In this document: one piece after another, positions 40,970 through 50,150 of the stretch
Position numbering within the stretch: the first letter of the stretch is position 1
Layout of the letters: the number at the start of each line of letters is the position of its first letter
Assembly: GCA_000018565.1 (NCBI GenBank)
Contig: CP000875.1
Span: 2,309,199-2,373,198 of the forward strand
From: Herpetosiphon aurantiacus DSM 785
GTDB lineage: Bacteria > Chloroflexota > Chloroflexia > Chloroflexales > Herpetosiphonaceae
Length of the DNA stretch: 64,000 nucleotides
Reading direction: 5' to 3'
Program-made: the position numbers and the translations under genes
The notes under the pieces: model-generated
Seen by the model: the letters and a program-made list of their open reading frames with translations, nothing else
The model's database searches: none
What the model was told of the DNA's origin: nothing

Positions 40970-42392
40970 CATGCGCATCAAGCTTAGGTTCATGCTGCCG
41001 TTAATGCCCGTAAACGCTGAGCCGTGGTCGGTGGCTGCTGGCGTTTGTTCGTCCTCGCCCAGCGCTGAATCAAGGCCGCGAGCCGTGTCAACACCCGCAA
41101 AAACTGCGGCGGATCAGCCTGCGTGCTGGCCAGTTCGCCCGCCATCCCCGCGACAATCGGCGCGGCTTTGAACAAACTCCGCTCCGGATCATGCCAGCTA
41201 CTGGCGGCCAGCAGCCACTGCTGAAACACCAGCCCAATCAATTTGGCATAGATTTCACACAAGACCCGTGCCGGATTCGCCGTGCGCCAGTCATCGATTC
41301 GTGCATGGCTTTTCCAGAGCTTAAACAGCAGTTCAATTTGCCAGCGCACCCGCATCACGGTCCAGACCTCGGTCGTGCTGATCAGCAGCCGTGGCACATT
41401 CGTGAAGACCACATTCCAATCCGCCAGCGCCAAGGCCGCTGCCGACGGCATCCGATGCTGGTGCTGGGCATGCTGGCGAATCCGTGCCCGGCGCTGATCG
41501 GCAACCGCCTGCGTCACCCGCGTGACGATCAGCCGCCCATGCACCTGCTGCTCCTTCCCCACGATGATCGCACAATCCCACGTTGCCACCGGGCCAAGCT
41601 CGCGGACAAACGTGGCCAACGGCTGCGCGGCGTGTCCCGGATAGGCCACGACGGCGTTGCTGGGCAGGCGGGTGATCCACAAAACCCCCTGCTGATCGTG
41701 CTGGCGCAACCGCTCCAAGTGGTAAAACCCGCGATCGGCGAGCAGTAAACTCCCCGGCGGCAGATCGCGCTGCTGAAGCGGGAGCGCTCGATCCGCTGCG
41801 CGTCCGTTGACCAGATCGAGGGCGGTGATCGCGCCCGTGAGCACATCAAGCTGGACACCACATTTCAGGGTGGCTCCGCCGCCCGTTGTCGCATTGCCAC
41901 AGCCGCGCCAGATGCCGGTCAGGGCATCGGGCAAGCCAATGGAGGTGCTGTCATGAACGCGCACGCTGGCAAAGCGTTGGAGGATGGGCAGGGTCACGGG
42001 ATTGGCGGCGATGACGGGGTGGATGCTGGCGATGACGAGCTGGTGGAGCAGGTCAGCGGTGGCCATGGTAAAGCGTTGATCAATCGCTTGGGGAGAGACA
42101 GCAACGCCGATGCGGCAGGCCATTTGGGCCAATTGCTCCACCGTGGCGGTTGGCTGAGCCAGCCAGCCATAGACGAGGGTTTGAACGAGGGTACTGGGAG
42201 AGAATTTGGCGCGGTCAGGGCGTTTGACATACTGCTGAGCAGCGGCAATGGCCTCGGTCGTGGTCGTTAACAGGGTGTGCATAGCGTGACTGATCTGCGG
42301 TATGATCTCCATCGGATGCTCCTTGGATTCATGGTGTGTTGCAATGGCATGATGCCATGGAGCGTCCTTTCCTATTAAGCTTGATGCGCATG
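40970..42392 (-). mobile_element. IS4-family insertion sequence with 19-bp target duplication
   Basis: 17-bp perfect inverted termini CATGCGCATCAAGCTTA (40970-40986) and its complement (42376-42392). Flanking direct repeats GCAACGAGGATTCTAGCCC at 40951-40969 and 42393-42411 are identical. Removing the element and one repeat rebuilds a continuous sequence running into a palindromic repeat. The interior is visibly GC-rich. Confidence 0.93.
40990..42312 (-). CDS. IS4-family DDE transposase
   Basis: 440 residues from ATG 42312, chosen for AAGGAG 6 bases upstream; the longer frame to 42396 reads through the inverted repeat. Catalytic Asp121 (VHDSTS), Asp193 (LLADRGFY) and Glu327 with R323-x3-E327-x6-K334 (RWQIELLFKLWK). 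The tyrosine of the usual YREK motif is Met320 here. The stop codon at 40990 lies 3 bases inside the left inverted repeat. The gene is intact. Confidence 0.93.
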   Translation of the reverse strand: MEIIPQISHAMHTLLTTTTEAIAAAQQYVKRPDRAKFSPSTLVQTLVYGWLAQPTATVEQLAQMACRIGVAVSPQAIDQRFTMATADLLHQLVIASIHPVIAANPVTLPILQRFASVRVHDSTSIGLPDALTGIWRGCGNATTGGGATLKCGVQLDVLTGAITALDLVNGRAADRALPLQQRDLPPGSLLLADRGFYHLERLRQHDQQGVLWITRLPSNAVVAYPGHAAQPLATFVRELGPVATWDCAIIVGKEQQVHGRLIVTRVTQAVADQRRARIRQHAQHQHRMPSAAALALADWNVVFTNVPRLLISTTEVWTVMRVRWQIELLFKLWKSHARIDDWRTANPARVLCEIYAKLIGLVFQQWLLAASSWHDPERSLFKAAPIVAGMAGELASTQADPPQFLRVLTRLAALIQRWARTNKRQQPPTTAQRLRALTAA

Positions 42393-42408
42393 GCAACGAG
42401 GATTCTAG

Positions 42409-42509
42409 CCCTCACCCCCTAGCCCCCTCTCCCGCCGAGCGAGCGAGGGGGAACCACGAAACCAAAAGCCCCTCGCCCGCCGCCGTGGGAGAGGGGTTGG
42501 GGGTGAGGG
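42409..42509. repeat. C/G-rich palindromic repeat element
   Basis: CCCTCACCCCCTAGCCCCC to GGGGTTGGGGGTGAGGG, directly adjoining the right target duplication of the IS and 78 bases before the sigma-factor start. Confidence 0.85.
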
Positions 42510-42587
42510 CATGTCCGCTCGTAAGATTTTTAGGGCTGCTGCGTTTCCTTGTATATAAACGCTTGCTTGATTGTAGAAGGAGCGCCT

Positions 42588-43157
42588 ATGGATCTGATTA
42601 CGCGGGTTCGTGATGTGTTTACAGCGCCGCATCCGCTGGTAGACCCGGCCAGCTTTGCCCAATTCTATCAACAAACCCATGCTGTGGTTTTTCGCTATGT
42701 GTATATGTTGCATGGCCAGCCCAAGAGCGATGTTGAAGACTTCACCGCCGAAGCATTTGCGCGGGCTTGGAAGCAGCGCCAGCGATTTAGTGGCGACGAT
42801 CAGGCCGCATTGGGTTGGATTATTACAATTGCGCGGCGGATTGTGATCGACCAACAACGGCGGGCTACGAGTGCGATGGGCCGACTGTGGGCGCAACTTG
42901 ATCGCTCGCCACCGACTCCCGAACAACAAGCCATTCAGCGTGAACGCCAGCATTTGGCGCTTGAATTATTGGCGCATGTCTCGCTGACCCAGCGTGATCA
43001 TCTGATCATGCGCTACTTTTTGGGCTGGCGGGTGCAGACCATCGCCCAACACCTTGGTTGTTCCGAAAACGCCGTATCAGTGAGCATCCACCGTGCCTTG
43101 CGAATTCTGCAAACCCAGTATGCAACTTTAGCTGAGGAGCTTTTCAATGACGCATAA
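42588..43157 (+). CDS. RNA polymerase sigma-70 factor, ECF type
   Basis: 189 residues from ATG 42588 (AAGGAG 6 bases upstream). Region 2 (about 25-95: FAQFYQQTHAVVFRYVYMLHG, VEDFTAEAFARAWKQ, GWIITIARRIVIDQQRR) and region 4 (about 125-180: LALELLAHVSLTQRDHLIMRYFLGW, TIAQHLGCSENAVSVSIHRALRIL) are clear, with no region 3. It overlaps the next gene, a membrane protein, by 11 bases, the usual layout for a sigma and its anti-sigma factor. Confidence 0.94.
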   Translation: MDLITRVRDVFTAPHPLVDPASFAQFYQQTHAVVFRYVYMLHGQPKSDVEDFTAEAFARAWKQRQRFSGDDQAALGWIITIARRIVIDQQRRATSAMGRLWAQLDRSPPTPEQQAIQRERQHLALELLAHVSLTQRDHLIMRYFLGWRVQTIAQHLGCSENAVSVSIHRALRILQTQYATLAEELFNDA

Positions 43158-43893
43158 TCTAACGAACGAACACCTGCCCGTTGATGATCAACCAACTAGC
43201 CAAGCAATCGCCAAACTATTACGTGACTTTGGTGCGCATCCCAGTCAAGAATTTCATGCCCGCCAGGCCAATGCTCCGTGGTTACAAGCGACCGCACCGC
43301 AGCGGCGAGTCAACTGGTACTGGCGTGGCATGCTGATGGCTGGGCTTATGCTGTTGCTTTGGTTTACCCTGCCAAGCGGCTTTGTGGCTGCCCTTGATGA
43401 ATTTTTTGGCTTGTATCGTGCCCCATCGGATACAGTTGAAGCGCCACAAGGGACAATTCTGCCAGAAGCACCCGCCATCGCAACGCTTGAAGAAGCCTCG
43501 GCGTTAGTTGGGTTTGATATTCTCACGCCGTCGCCACTTCCGGAAATAGTCCAACAATCAAAGATTACCGTGACGGGCGAGCAACCAGACAACATGTTTG
43601 CGAGGATTGATTATCGCGATGCATATGGCTATAGTTACCTTTCGTTGACTGCCAAACGTGGGCCTCTCTACCTTCAGATTGGCGCGACCGCCAATGTTGA
43701 GATTGTGCAAGTTGGTAATGTGAGTGGTGAATATGTGCAGGGTGGCTTTATTGTGAGGGGAAATGTCTCGGAATGGGATTCGTCATATGCGAACAAAACC
43801 TTGCGTTGGCAAATTGGCGATATCTCCTATTCACTTTCATCGGTGCATCTTAGCAAGCAAGCACTGATTGATCTCGCAGCGGGAATGCAATAA
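43147..43893 (+). CDS. Putative membrane-anchored anti-sigma factor
   Basis: 248 residues. A cytoplasmic N-terminus of about 57 residues, one membrane helix (about 60-82, MLMAGLMLLLWFTLPSGFVAAL) and an outer beta-rich domain of about 165 residues (GFDILTPSPLPEIV..., YLQIGATANVEIVQVG, LRWQIGDISYSLSS) similar to DUF4367-type sensor domains. No zinc-binding HxxxCxxC anti-sigma motif is present. Assignment rests on topology and the 11-base overlap with the ECF sigma gene. Confidence 0.72.
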   Translation: MTHNLTNEHLPVDDQPTSQAIAKLLRDFGAHPSQEFHARQANAPWLQATAPQRRVNWYWRGMLMAGLMLLLWFTLPSGFVAALDEFFGLYRAPSDTVEAPQGTILPEAPAIATLEEASALVGFDILTPSPLPEIVQQSKITVTGEQPDNMFARIDYRDAYGYSYLSLTAKRGPLYLQIGATANVEIVQVGNVSGEYVQGGFIVRGNVSEWDSSYANKTLRWQIGDISYSLSSVHLSKQALIDLAAGMQ

Positions 43894-44015
43894 ATCGCAT
43901 GGTTGCTGCTCTGCATCGCCGCTTGGTTGTGCTGAGCAGCATTTGCATGGTCAGCCTCAATTGCAGTATGATCAAACGGGGAATGATCGGCCCCAATGCA
44001 ATTTTAGGAGGCTTT

Positions 44016-44192
44016 ATGAATTTGTCAGCGACCTGCGAATGTGGCACCGAGTACGACCTGAATTACGTTGAACAAGCTGGTGGCGCGAGTTTTAGCTACG
44101 ATGCCTGCCCCGATTGTGGAATTCAACTTGATCGTGAGACCGTAGCCGAGGCAATCCACGCCGATCCTGAAGCACAGGCTGAATTGTATTAA
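44016..44192 (+). CDS. Small zinc-ribbon-like protein (58 aa)
   Basis: GGAGG lies 6 bases before ATG 44016. It has CECG near the N-terminus and CPDCG 20 residues later, spaced as in a zinc ribbon, then an acidic helical tail (LDRETVAEAIHADPEAQAELY). Possible role is nucleic-acid or protein binding; I do not recognise a named family. The frame upstream to 43899 lacks a ribosome site. Confidence 0.68.
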   Translation: MNLSATCECGTEYDLNYVEQAGGASFSYDACPDCGIQLDRETVAEAIHADPEAQAELY

Positions 44193-44610
44193 ATACCCTG
44201 TTTGCCCTTAGAAAATTAATCGCGTTCCCTCACCCCCAACCCCTCTCCCACTGCGGCGGGCGAGGGGACGTGCCCTCACCATCGTCATTTCGTCATTAAT
44301 AGGCTTATCCAACTCGTCTCTCCCACTGCGGCGGGCGAGGGGACGTGCCCTCACCCCCAACCCCTCTCCCACTGCGGCGGGCGAGGGGCGGTTGGTTTGG
44401 TGGTTCCCCGTAAGGGTCGGTTTGCGCTGCGACCCACGGATACGTTGGTTCATTGATGAATGCATCCGTATCCCTGATTGCCCTTGAGGGGGTGCAGGGG
44501 GATTAAAGCCCCCTGCGTCTCCCGCCTTGAGGCGGGACGGAAGGGTGGTGATAACACAACACAGGTTTGTAACTAATTCTTGAAAACACGAGGCTAGGAG
44601 TGCACGAACC
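44193..44610. repeat. Intergenic region with three palindromic-repeat arms (44227-44406)
   Basis: CTCTCCCACTGCGGCGGGCG occurs three times (about 44244, 44319, 44366), two within full arms starting CCCTCACCCCCAACCCC, so the element has been partly duplicated. From 44410 to 44540 there are short inverted texts (GGGGGATTAAAGCCCCC, GTCTCCCGCCTTGAGGCGGGAC) that could act as terminators. No gene is seen. Confidence 0.8.
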
Positions 44611-46353
44611 TCAATCGAGCATAACCATGCCAAGCAGATAGGTATTTTGCTGAGGAGTGAGCGCAATCCGCTGCCCACCCAAATCGTACCAGCCGACAAT
44701 GACGCTATAGTTGCCTGCTGGCAAATACTGCGGCAAATTGACCGCCAATAGGTCGGTTTGGGCTTGGGCTAGGGGCCAAAATTCGCTGCTAGGATTGGTT
44801 GGGCTATCAGTTTGCGCAACCAACTGGCCAGTTTGATCAAGCACATGAATGAAGCGAATTAAGCTCGGTAATTGCTGGCTGGTTTGCCAACGTAGCCCAA
44901 TTAACAGCTGATCTTGAGCTTGAGCCGGTAAATCAAATCCAGTTAATTGAATACCATTCTGCCACACAATAGCGACTTGTTGCTTAAACTGCTGAGGAAT
45001 ATTCTCGATCTGCCACCAATCGCCAACTTTACGATGCTGCAAGCCCAATTCAGGGATCGCCTGCAAGGCATAGATCTGGCGACCTTGGGCTAATTGATCG
45101 CGAATCCGTTGCTGCTCGGCTTGAAAGCTAAATTCGAGATCTGGCCGTAGCTGCTCAACGGTTTGCAGATAGCGCAAACTCTCAATGCTCCAACCATCAC
45201 CAATCACGAGGCTATTGGCAGCGAGTGGTTCGGCCAAGCGTTGTCTGGCAAGTTGTTCAGGTTGGGCGGTATTGGATTGGTGAATTTGTGGCCATGTCTG
45301 CCAAGCCAACCACAGACTGATGCCGCAGGCCAAGCCCAGCCCCCAGCGTGGCCATGGCAACGCGGCCAACCCAAAGCCAATCAACAAGGCTTGGGCAACA
45401 TAGGCTCCCAGCCCAAACACCGCCAGATCGTCAACGAAATAGACCAAACAAAAGCCCAAAATGCTGCAATAGCTACCACCAAGCATTATTGCGAGTGGCC
45501 GTTGTTTTTGCCAACACTGCCACCAGCCAATCCCAGCTAAGCCCAAGCCCAGCCAGGTTAATTGTGGCCCAAACAGCTGGATTTGCACCTCGAAGAGCCG
45601 TTGCCAGCCTTGATCGAGCGCTCGTTGAGGATCAAACCATGCCCCGCCAGCACTGCCAAGCAGATAATCAGTAAGCAATGCCCAACCATTTTGCCAAGCT
45701 GGGGCACGCCAAACGATATACAAATAGGGCAGAAAGCTTAAACAGCCAGCCCCAACCGCCAACAGCCACTGCCGTACACTTGGGCGTTGCTGCCAACAAC
45801 AGGCAATCAGCATCCATGGCAGAATAAACACGCTGCTGCGATGATGCCCAAGCATCAGGCCTGCCGCTAGCCCAAGCAGCCAAAACGGTATGCGTTGTTG
45901 CCACCAAGCGACGATCAGCCCAAGCGTGCTGACCTGCAAAAGCACCGCAAACGCATAAATTTCGGCTTGAGTAGCCTGTTGCCAAAAGCTTGACGATAGC
46001 CCAAGCATGGCAGTGCCAGCCAAGGCCCAACGTTGGGCAAGGCCGCTCGTTTGGGCAAGTTGGTTGAAGCTGCTTAAACTGAGGGCGGCAACGAACGCCG
46101 AAAAGAGATTAACCCGCCAAGCAATACTCCCAAGTGGAATAAGCTTGCTCCAAAGCCACGTTAGGATGCTATAAAGCGGGTAGCCTGTGCTATGGGCGAC
46201 CTCAAGGGTTGGGCCAACGCGCTGAAATTCGGCGGTATCACCACCGCCAAGCCCTGGTAAGAGGGTTATGGTATAGAGCAATAACGCCAAACCAAAGACG
46301 AATAACGAGCTAGTTTTTACGTTTAGTTTCGATTGTTGAATAACAAATTGCAT
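44611..46353 (-). CDS. DUF2723 family polytopic membrane protein
   Basis: 580 residues with about eleven hydrophobic segments over residues 15-345, then a soluble C-terminal beta-rich domain. LPGLGGGDTAEFQRVGPTLEVAHSTGYPLY near residues 33-62 is the defining DUF2723 motif, with the acidic GDTAEF corresponding to the catalytic loop of GT-C glycosyltransferases (TMEM260 type). Predicted role is sugar transfer to exported proteins or lipids; the acceptor is unknown. The ribosome site before the ATG is weak. Confidence 0.85.
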   Translation of the reverse strand: MQFVIQQSKLNVKTSSLFVFGLALLLYTITLLPGLGGGDTAEFQRVGPTLEVAHSTGYPLYSILTWLWSKLIPLGSIAWRVNLFSAFVAALSLSSFNQLAQTSGLAQRWALAGTAMLGLSSSFWQQATQAEIYAFAVLLQVSTLGLIVAWWQQRIPFWLLGLAAGLMLGHHRSSVFILPWMLIACCWQQRPSVRQWLLAVGAGCLSFLPYLYIVWRAPAWQNGWALLTDYLLGSAGGAWFDPQRALDQGWQRLFEVQIQLFGPQLTWLGLGLAGIGWWQCWQKQRPLAIMLGGSYCSILGFCLVYFVDDLAVFGLGAYVAQALLIGFGLAALPWPRWGLGLACGISLWLAWQTWPQIHQSNTAQPEQLARQRLAEPLAANSLVIGDGWSIESLRYLQTVEQLRPDLEFSFQAEQQRIRDQLAQGRQIYALQAIPELGLQHRKVGDWWQIENIPQQFKQQVAIVWQNGIQLTGFDLPAQAQDQLLIGLRWQTSQQLPSLIRFIHVLDQTGQLVAQTDSPTNPSSEFWPLAQAQTDLLAVNLPQYLPAGNYSVIVGWYDLGGQRIALTPQQNTYLLGMVMLD

Positions 46354-46422
46354 AATTTATCTAGCATGCTTCTCGGCTAGGATTATCAGGTTGGCCTGCT
46401 TCGCTGTCAAGCGGGCGTAGGG

Positions 46423-49068
46423 TTAGCCTGCAATTAATTGCAAATTGTAGCCTTGAGCTAATTGTAGCGTTCGATCAAGCTCTTTGCTCAAGCCCAATTG
46501 CTGGTATAAATCGCAGGCTTGTTTGATGGCCTGTTTCGCTTCGCCATGACGTTGAGTTTGATGTAAGAGCTTGGTGAGATCGCGCCATACCCGCGCTTCG
46601 ATAAACCGATCTTGGATGGCTTGGCTTAGTTGGATCGCTTGTTGCAGATAGCGCTCGGCCAGTTCAAATTCGTGTTTTAGGGTTGCGACCCGACCTAAGA
46701 TATAGACCCCAAAGGGAACATGGCCTGTTTCTTCGTAGTGAAGCACTTCTTGGGCATATTGCTCGGCAGTTGGGTATTGATCAAGGCTTAAGTGAGCATC
46801 GGCTAGAGTCATGGCGTTTAGCGAAACCCAAAAACGTGAATTAATCTGTTTGAAAAAACTATAGGCTTGCTCGGCGAGCTTAATCGCCTCGTGTGGTTGG
46901 TTGATTTCCACCAAAAAGTAGGCCAAGTTGCTTTGATTGCGAGCAACTCGCACATCGTTGCCAATCGAACGGTAGTAGCGAATCGCAAAATCAAAATGTT
47001 CAATTGCCTCAGAATGTTCATGACGCGCATGGACAATCGCTAAACTCGCATGAGCACGTGCTTGTAAGGCTTGATCGTTGAGCGTGCAGGCATGATCGAG
47101 CGCAGTTTGGTAGCCTTGCAATGCCAAGTCATAATTGCCCTCTTCATCGGCAACTTCAGCACTGAGTAATGCCGCAATAAAGTGGGTTTTAGTAGCAGCT
47201 AGGTGCGCGGCTGCAAAATCACGCTCATGGTTCAGGTGCATCAAGCCACGTTTGACATGCAAAATTGCTTCTTGATGTTGCTGGTTCGTATCCAAAATTG
47301 TGATTGCTCGCTCGTAACTGCTCATAGCTTGCTCGATATAGCCTTGGGCTTCCCATAAATCGCCTTCTAATTGGCGAATATAGGCCCGAATTGAATCGCT
47401 GCCGGTGTAAGATACCGCCGCTAAACTAGCCCGCGCCTGCTCGTAGTTTCCAGTAAATCGGGCCAGCTCGGCTTGGCCAATCGCTAAGGTTTGGGCCTCG
47501 CGGGCTGGTATTTGATCAAGTGGGATTAATTGCAGCATACGCAGCATACGGCCAAAGTAGCCGGCGCGAATTTCATTATGCCGTTGGGGAAACCACCACA
47601 TAATCGCTTGGCTATACGCCCCGGCGGCGATTGCATGTTCGGCCGCCAGCGTCCATTGGCCGAGCATTGCATGCACTTGGGCGGCGTGTTCATTCAATGG
47701 CTGGCGTTGCTCGGCGCTCAATTGTTGCCAAAAGTGTTTGCGTAGCAACGGCCAAAGCTCAAGCGTATCATGATAGCCAGTTTGCAGCAATTCAAAATGC
47801 TCAAGCTGTTGCAGATCTTTGGTTGGCCATAAACTGCGTGGAACCGGTTGCTGAAAACTGGCCAACACCGTTAGTAGTTGTTGGGCGTTTGGGCTGAGCA
47901 TGCTGATAATCCGCTCAATTAAATAGCCAACGCTTGGATGGGCCGCTAGCATCGCGCAAATCGCTGCCAAACTCGGCTCTTGCTGCATTAAGACCATCAC
48001 GATCCGCATGAGATGAGCATTGCCAGCAATCAGTGCAAGAAATTGCTCCCATGGGTAATCGGGCTGAATGGCTGTGCTAGCATTGAACCAAGCTTTTAGT
48101 GCGGCACTATCCAATGGCTCCAAGGTGAGCGTTGGCAGATCATTGCTGAAAACCTGATTGCCAACAATCAGCAGATGCAGATTGGGAATTGCCGCTAAGG
48201 CTCGCCAAAATGAGTGCAAGGCGCTATGCTGGGGCTGACTTAGCATAACCTCGCCTTGATCAAGGCAAAATAAGGGAGCTGCTGGCAGGCTAGCACAATC
48301 GCGCCGAATCAGGCCTAACGCCACGTTGCTATTCAACTTACCGCCTTCGATTGCCAAATGTTGGGCCAAGTTGTAGGCTCCATGGTGCTGGAGAAATGCC
48401 CCAATCAAGGGCAAACAACTTTCGATCTGATCATTCAAATCGGGGAGTAAGCTGAGCCAAAAGACTGGGCCTTGCCAAGCAGCAGCGAGGGTTGCGGCGC
48501 TCGCACTTTTGCCCACGCCAGGTGCGCCAATAATACAAAGCTGGCGTTGCTGTTTGAGCAGTGCCTGTGCTTCAGCCAACCATTGGCTGCGACCATACAG
48601 ATGGCTCGGCACTGGTGGGCGCTCTAGTTGCAGCGCAGGTTGTAAAATGCTTAATAAACAATCAGTAGCTTGATCCAAAATCAAGGGCAAACGATCTTTC
48701 ATGTCGCGATGAAAGGTAGCCTTGGCTAAACCAAGTTGGTCAATAAGTACATTGACTGGTAGTTTATGTTCATGCAAAAAGCGCCAATAAATCAAGCGCT
48801 GATCGCGGTTGCCAGCGCGAAGTTGTTCTAATAGTTCAGCTAAATCATGTGATTCTTCGGGGCGAATATGGGTATCACCCAACAAGGCATAAACCACGAC
48901 AAGCTGAATAATCTGGCCACGTTGGCGTTCGCTCGGATGTGCCCCAAACAGATCGTACCATTGCCCAAGGAAGGCTGGCGTTGCCAAAGGTTGAATGTTG
49001 CCAAGTTGGGCTGGCTGATCAAATTGATTGAGTACTGTGCGTAAGATTGGGTTAAGTACATGCGCCAT
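46423..49068 (-). CDS. STAND-type NTPase with N-terminal HTH-like region and TPR repeats
   Basis: 881 residues, start supported by GAGGAG 6 bases upstream. Residues 1-150 include a possible helix-turn-helix (LPVNVLIDQLGLAKATFHRDMK). GRSQWLAEAQALL then GAPGVGKSASAA (about 180-191) is the P-loop of a STAND ATPase; LFCLDQGEVM is a Walker B-like strand. The C-terminal half carries degenerate TPRs (YDLALQGYQTALDHA, AIEHFDFAIRYYRSIGND, AERYLQQAIQLSQAI). Probably a MalT/AfsR-like regulator or signalling hub. Divergent from the secreted-protein gene at 49216. Confidence 0.85.
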   Translation of the reverse strand: MAHVLNPILRTVLNQFDQPAQLGNIQPLATPAFLGQWYDLFGAHPSERQRGQIIQLVVVYALLGDTHIRPEESHDLAELLEQLRAGNRDQRLIYWRFLHEHKLPVNVLIDQLGLAKATFHRDMKDRLPLILDQATDCLLSILQPALQLERPPVPSHLYGRSQWLAEAQALLKQQRQLCIIGAPGVGKSASAATLAAAWQGPVFWLSLLPDLNDQIESCLPLIGAFLQHHGAYNLAQHLAIEGGKLNSNVALGLIRRDCASLPAAPLFCLDQGEVMLSQPQHSALHSFWRALAAIPNLHLLIVGNQVFSNDLPTLTLEPLDSAALKAWFNASTAIQPDYPWEQFLALIAGNAHLMRIVMVLMQQEPSLAAICAMLAAHPSVGYLIERIISMLSPNAQQLLTVLASFQQPVPRSLWPTKDLQQLEHFELLQTGYHDTLELWPLLRKHFWQQLSAEQRQPLNEHAAQVHAMLGQWTLAAEHAIAAGAYSQAIMWWFPQRHNEIRAGYFGRMLRMLQLIPLDQIPAREAQTLAIGQAELARFTGNYEQARASLAAVSYTGSDSIRAYIRQLEGDLWEAQGYIEQAMSSYERAITILDTNQQHQEAILHVKRGLMHLNHERDFAAAHLAATKTHFIAALLSAEVADEEGNYDLALQGYQTALDHACTLNDQALQARAHASLAIVHARHEHSEAIEHFDFAIRYYRSIGNDVRVARNQSNLAYFLVEINQPHEAIKLAEQAYSFFKQINSRFWVSLNAMTLADAHLSLDQYPTAEQYAQEVLHYEETGHVPFGVYILGRVATLKHEFELAERYLQQAIQLSQAIQDRFIEARVWRDLTKLLHQTQRHGEAKQAIKQACDLYQQLGLSKELDRTLQLAQGYNLQLIAG

Positions 49069-49215
49069 TCCACACTCCTCGATAACCTAAAGCAGCCGCT
49101 AGTTGGCTCGTTTTGGCCTAAGTGAGACTTTTTGGGTGCAATCTGAGACTTTTTTGAGCCACAAGCCCGCTATACTAAAAGCCTAGTGATTCAAATGCGA
49201 TTAGGGAGGCTATAG

Positions 49216-50070
49216 ATGCGGCTTGTATTGATAGTAACAGTCTTAATTTGCGGGTTAGGTTCATTCTGGTTCAATCAACCCAACCAAGCTAAGGCTGATA
49301 CGCCAGCCCCACCCCCAGGTTGCGGTTTGGCCGGAGTAGACCTTTCAACCCCAAATACCTGGATGGCAGTCTGGGATTTTGAGACGGCTGATGGTTGTTT
49401 AGTACGGCTTGGCACACCCGAGATTCCGAGCCAAGATCCACCAATTTTGTTGATGAGCACGATTGAATGTAGTGTGAATGGCAATGTGGATTTCAGCCCA
49501 GCCGATTACGCCCGTTTTCAAGGCGCTGGTTACCTTTCATGTGAGCTTGACCTACCAAATGATTTGTTACAGAGCTACCCTGATTTCTGGAGCTACGTTC
49601 AGGTGCAATTTAGCACGAACGGAAATCATCCGCTCTTATACCATCCTGATGCACGGATGAATGTTAGCGTCAATGGCTTATATGGCAATTTGCAATGGCA
49701 ATATCGCCATACCACCGATTTGTTTGAATCCAACATGATTCGCCGCTTTCGCTTAACCAGCGATACACGCTTGGCAGTTGGTCAATGTTCTGGATCAGTT
49801 CAAACTTGTCCAGTTACCCAATCAGCGCCCTATGCTGGCTATGCGACAATTCATGGCGATACAAACTATGCCGATTCAAGCCAAACAATGATCAAATTCC
49901 GAACTACCGCTACGACCTTGCTAATTGGCTACAACCCAGATACGAACGAGTATTTGAATGGTAAGTTGGGCATGTTGATTATCGACCCCTATGGCAAAGA
50001 TCCTGAGCCAACCGTGATCAATCCTGACCCAACCCCGACCGCCACGCCAACCCCGCCAATTCCTCAATAG
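49216..50070 (+). CDS. Secreted protein of unknown function with Thr-Pro tail
   Basis: 284 residues; GGGAGG 7 bases before the ATG. A signal peptide (LVLIVTVLICGLGSFWF, cut near AKA) precedes a beta-rich body with six cysteines (GCGLAG, DGCLVR, IECSVN, YLSCELD, QCSGS, QTCPV), likely disulphide-bonded outside the cell. The end is NPDPTPTATPTPPIPQ, a linker type seen before C-terminal domains in this genome but here terminal. Family not recognised. Followed by a strong terminator. Confidence 0.78.
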   Translation: MRLVLIVTVLICGLGSFWFNQPNQAKADTPAPPPGCGLAGVDLSTPNTWMAVWDFETADGCLVRLGTPEIPSQDPPILLMSTIECSVNGNVDFSPADYARFQGAGYLSCELDLPNDLLQSYPDFWSYVQVQFSTNGNHPLLYHPDARMNVSVNGLYGNLQWQYRHTTDLFESNMIRRFRLTSDTRLAVGQCSGSVQTCPVTQSAPYAGYATIHGDTNYADSSQTMIKFRTTATTLLIGYNPDTNEYLNGKLGMLIIDPYGKDPEPTVINPDPTPTATPTPPIPQ

Positions 50071-50086
50071 GCGATTAAATAGCCCA

Positions 50087-50124
50087 ACTGGCAGCTAGTA
50101 ATGCAACTAGCTGCCAGTCTTTTT
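50087..50124 (+). terminator. Rho-independent terminator
   Basis: A 13-bp perfect stem ACTGGCAGCTAGT / ACTAGCTGCCAGT with a 6-base loop, followed by CTTTTTT, 17 bases after the secreted-protein stop. Confidence 0.92.
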
Positions 50125-50150
50125 TAATTTAACCAACTTTAGCGCAATGC

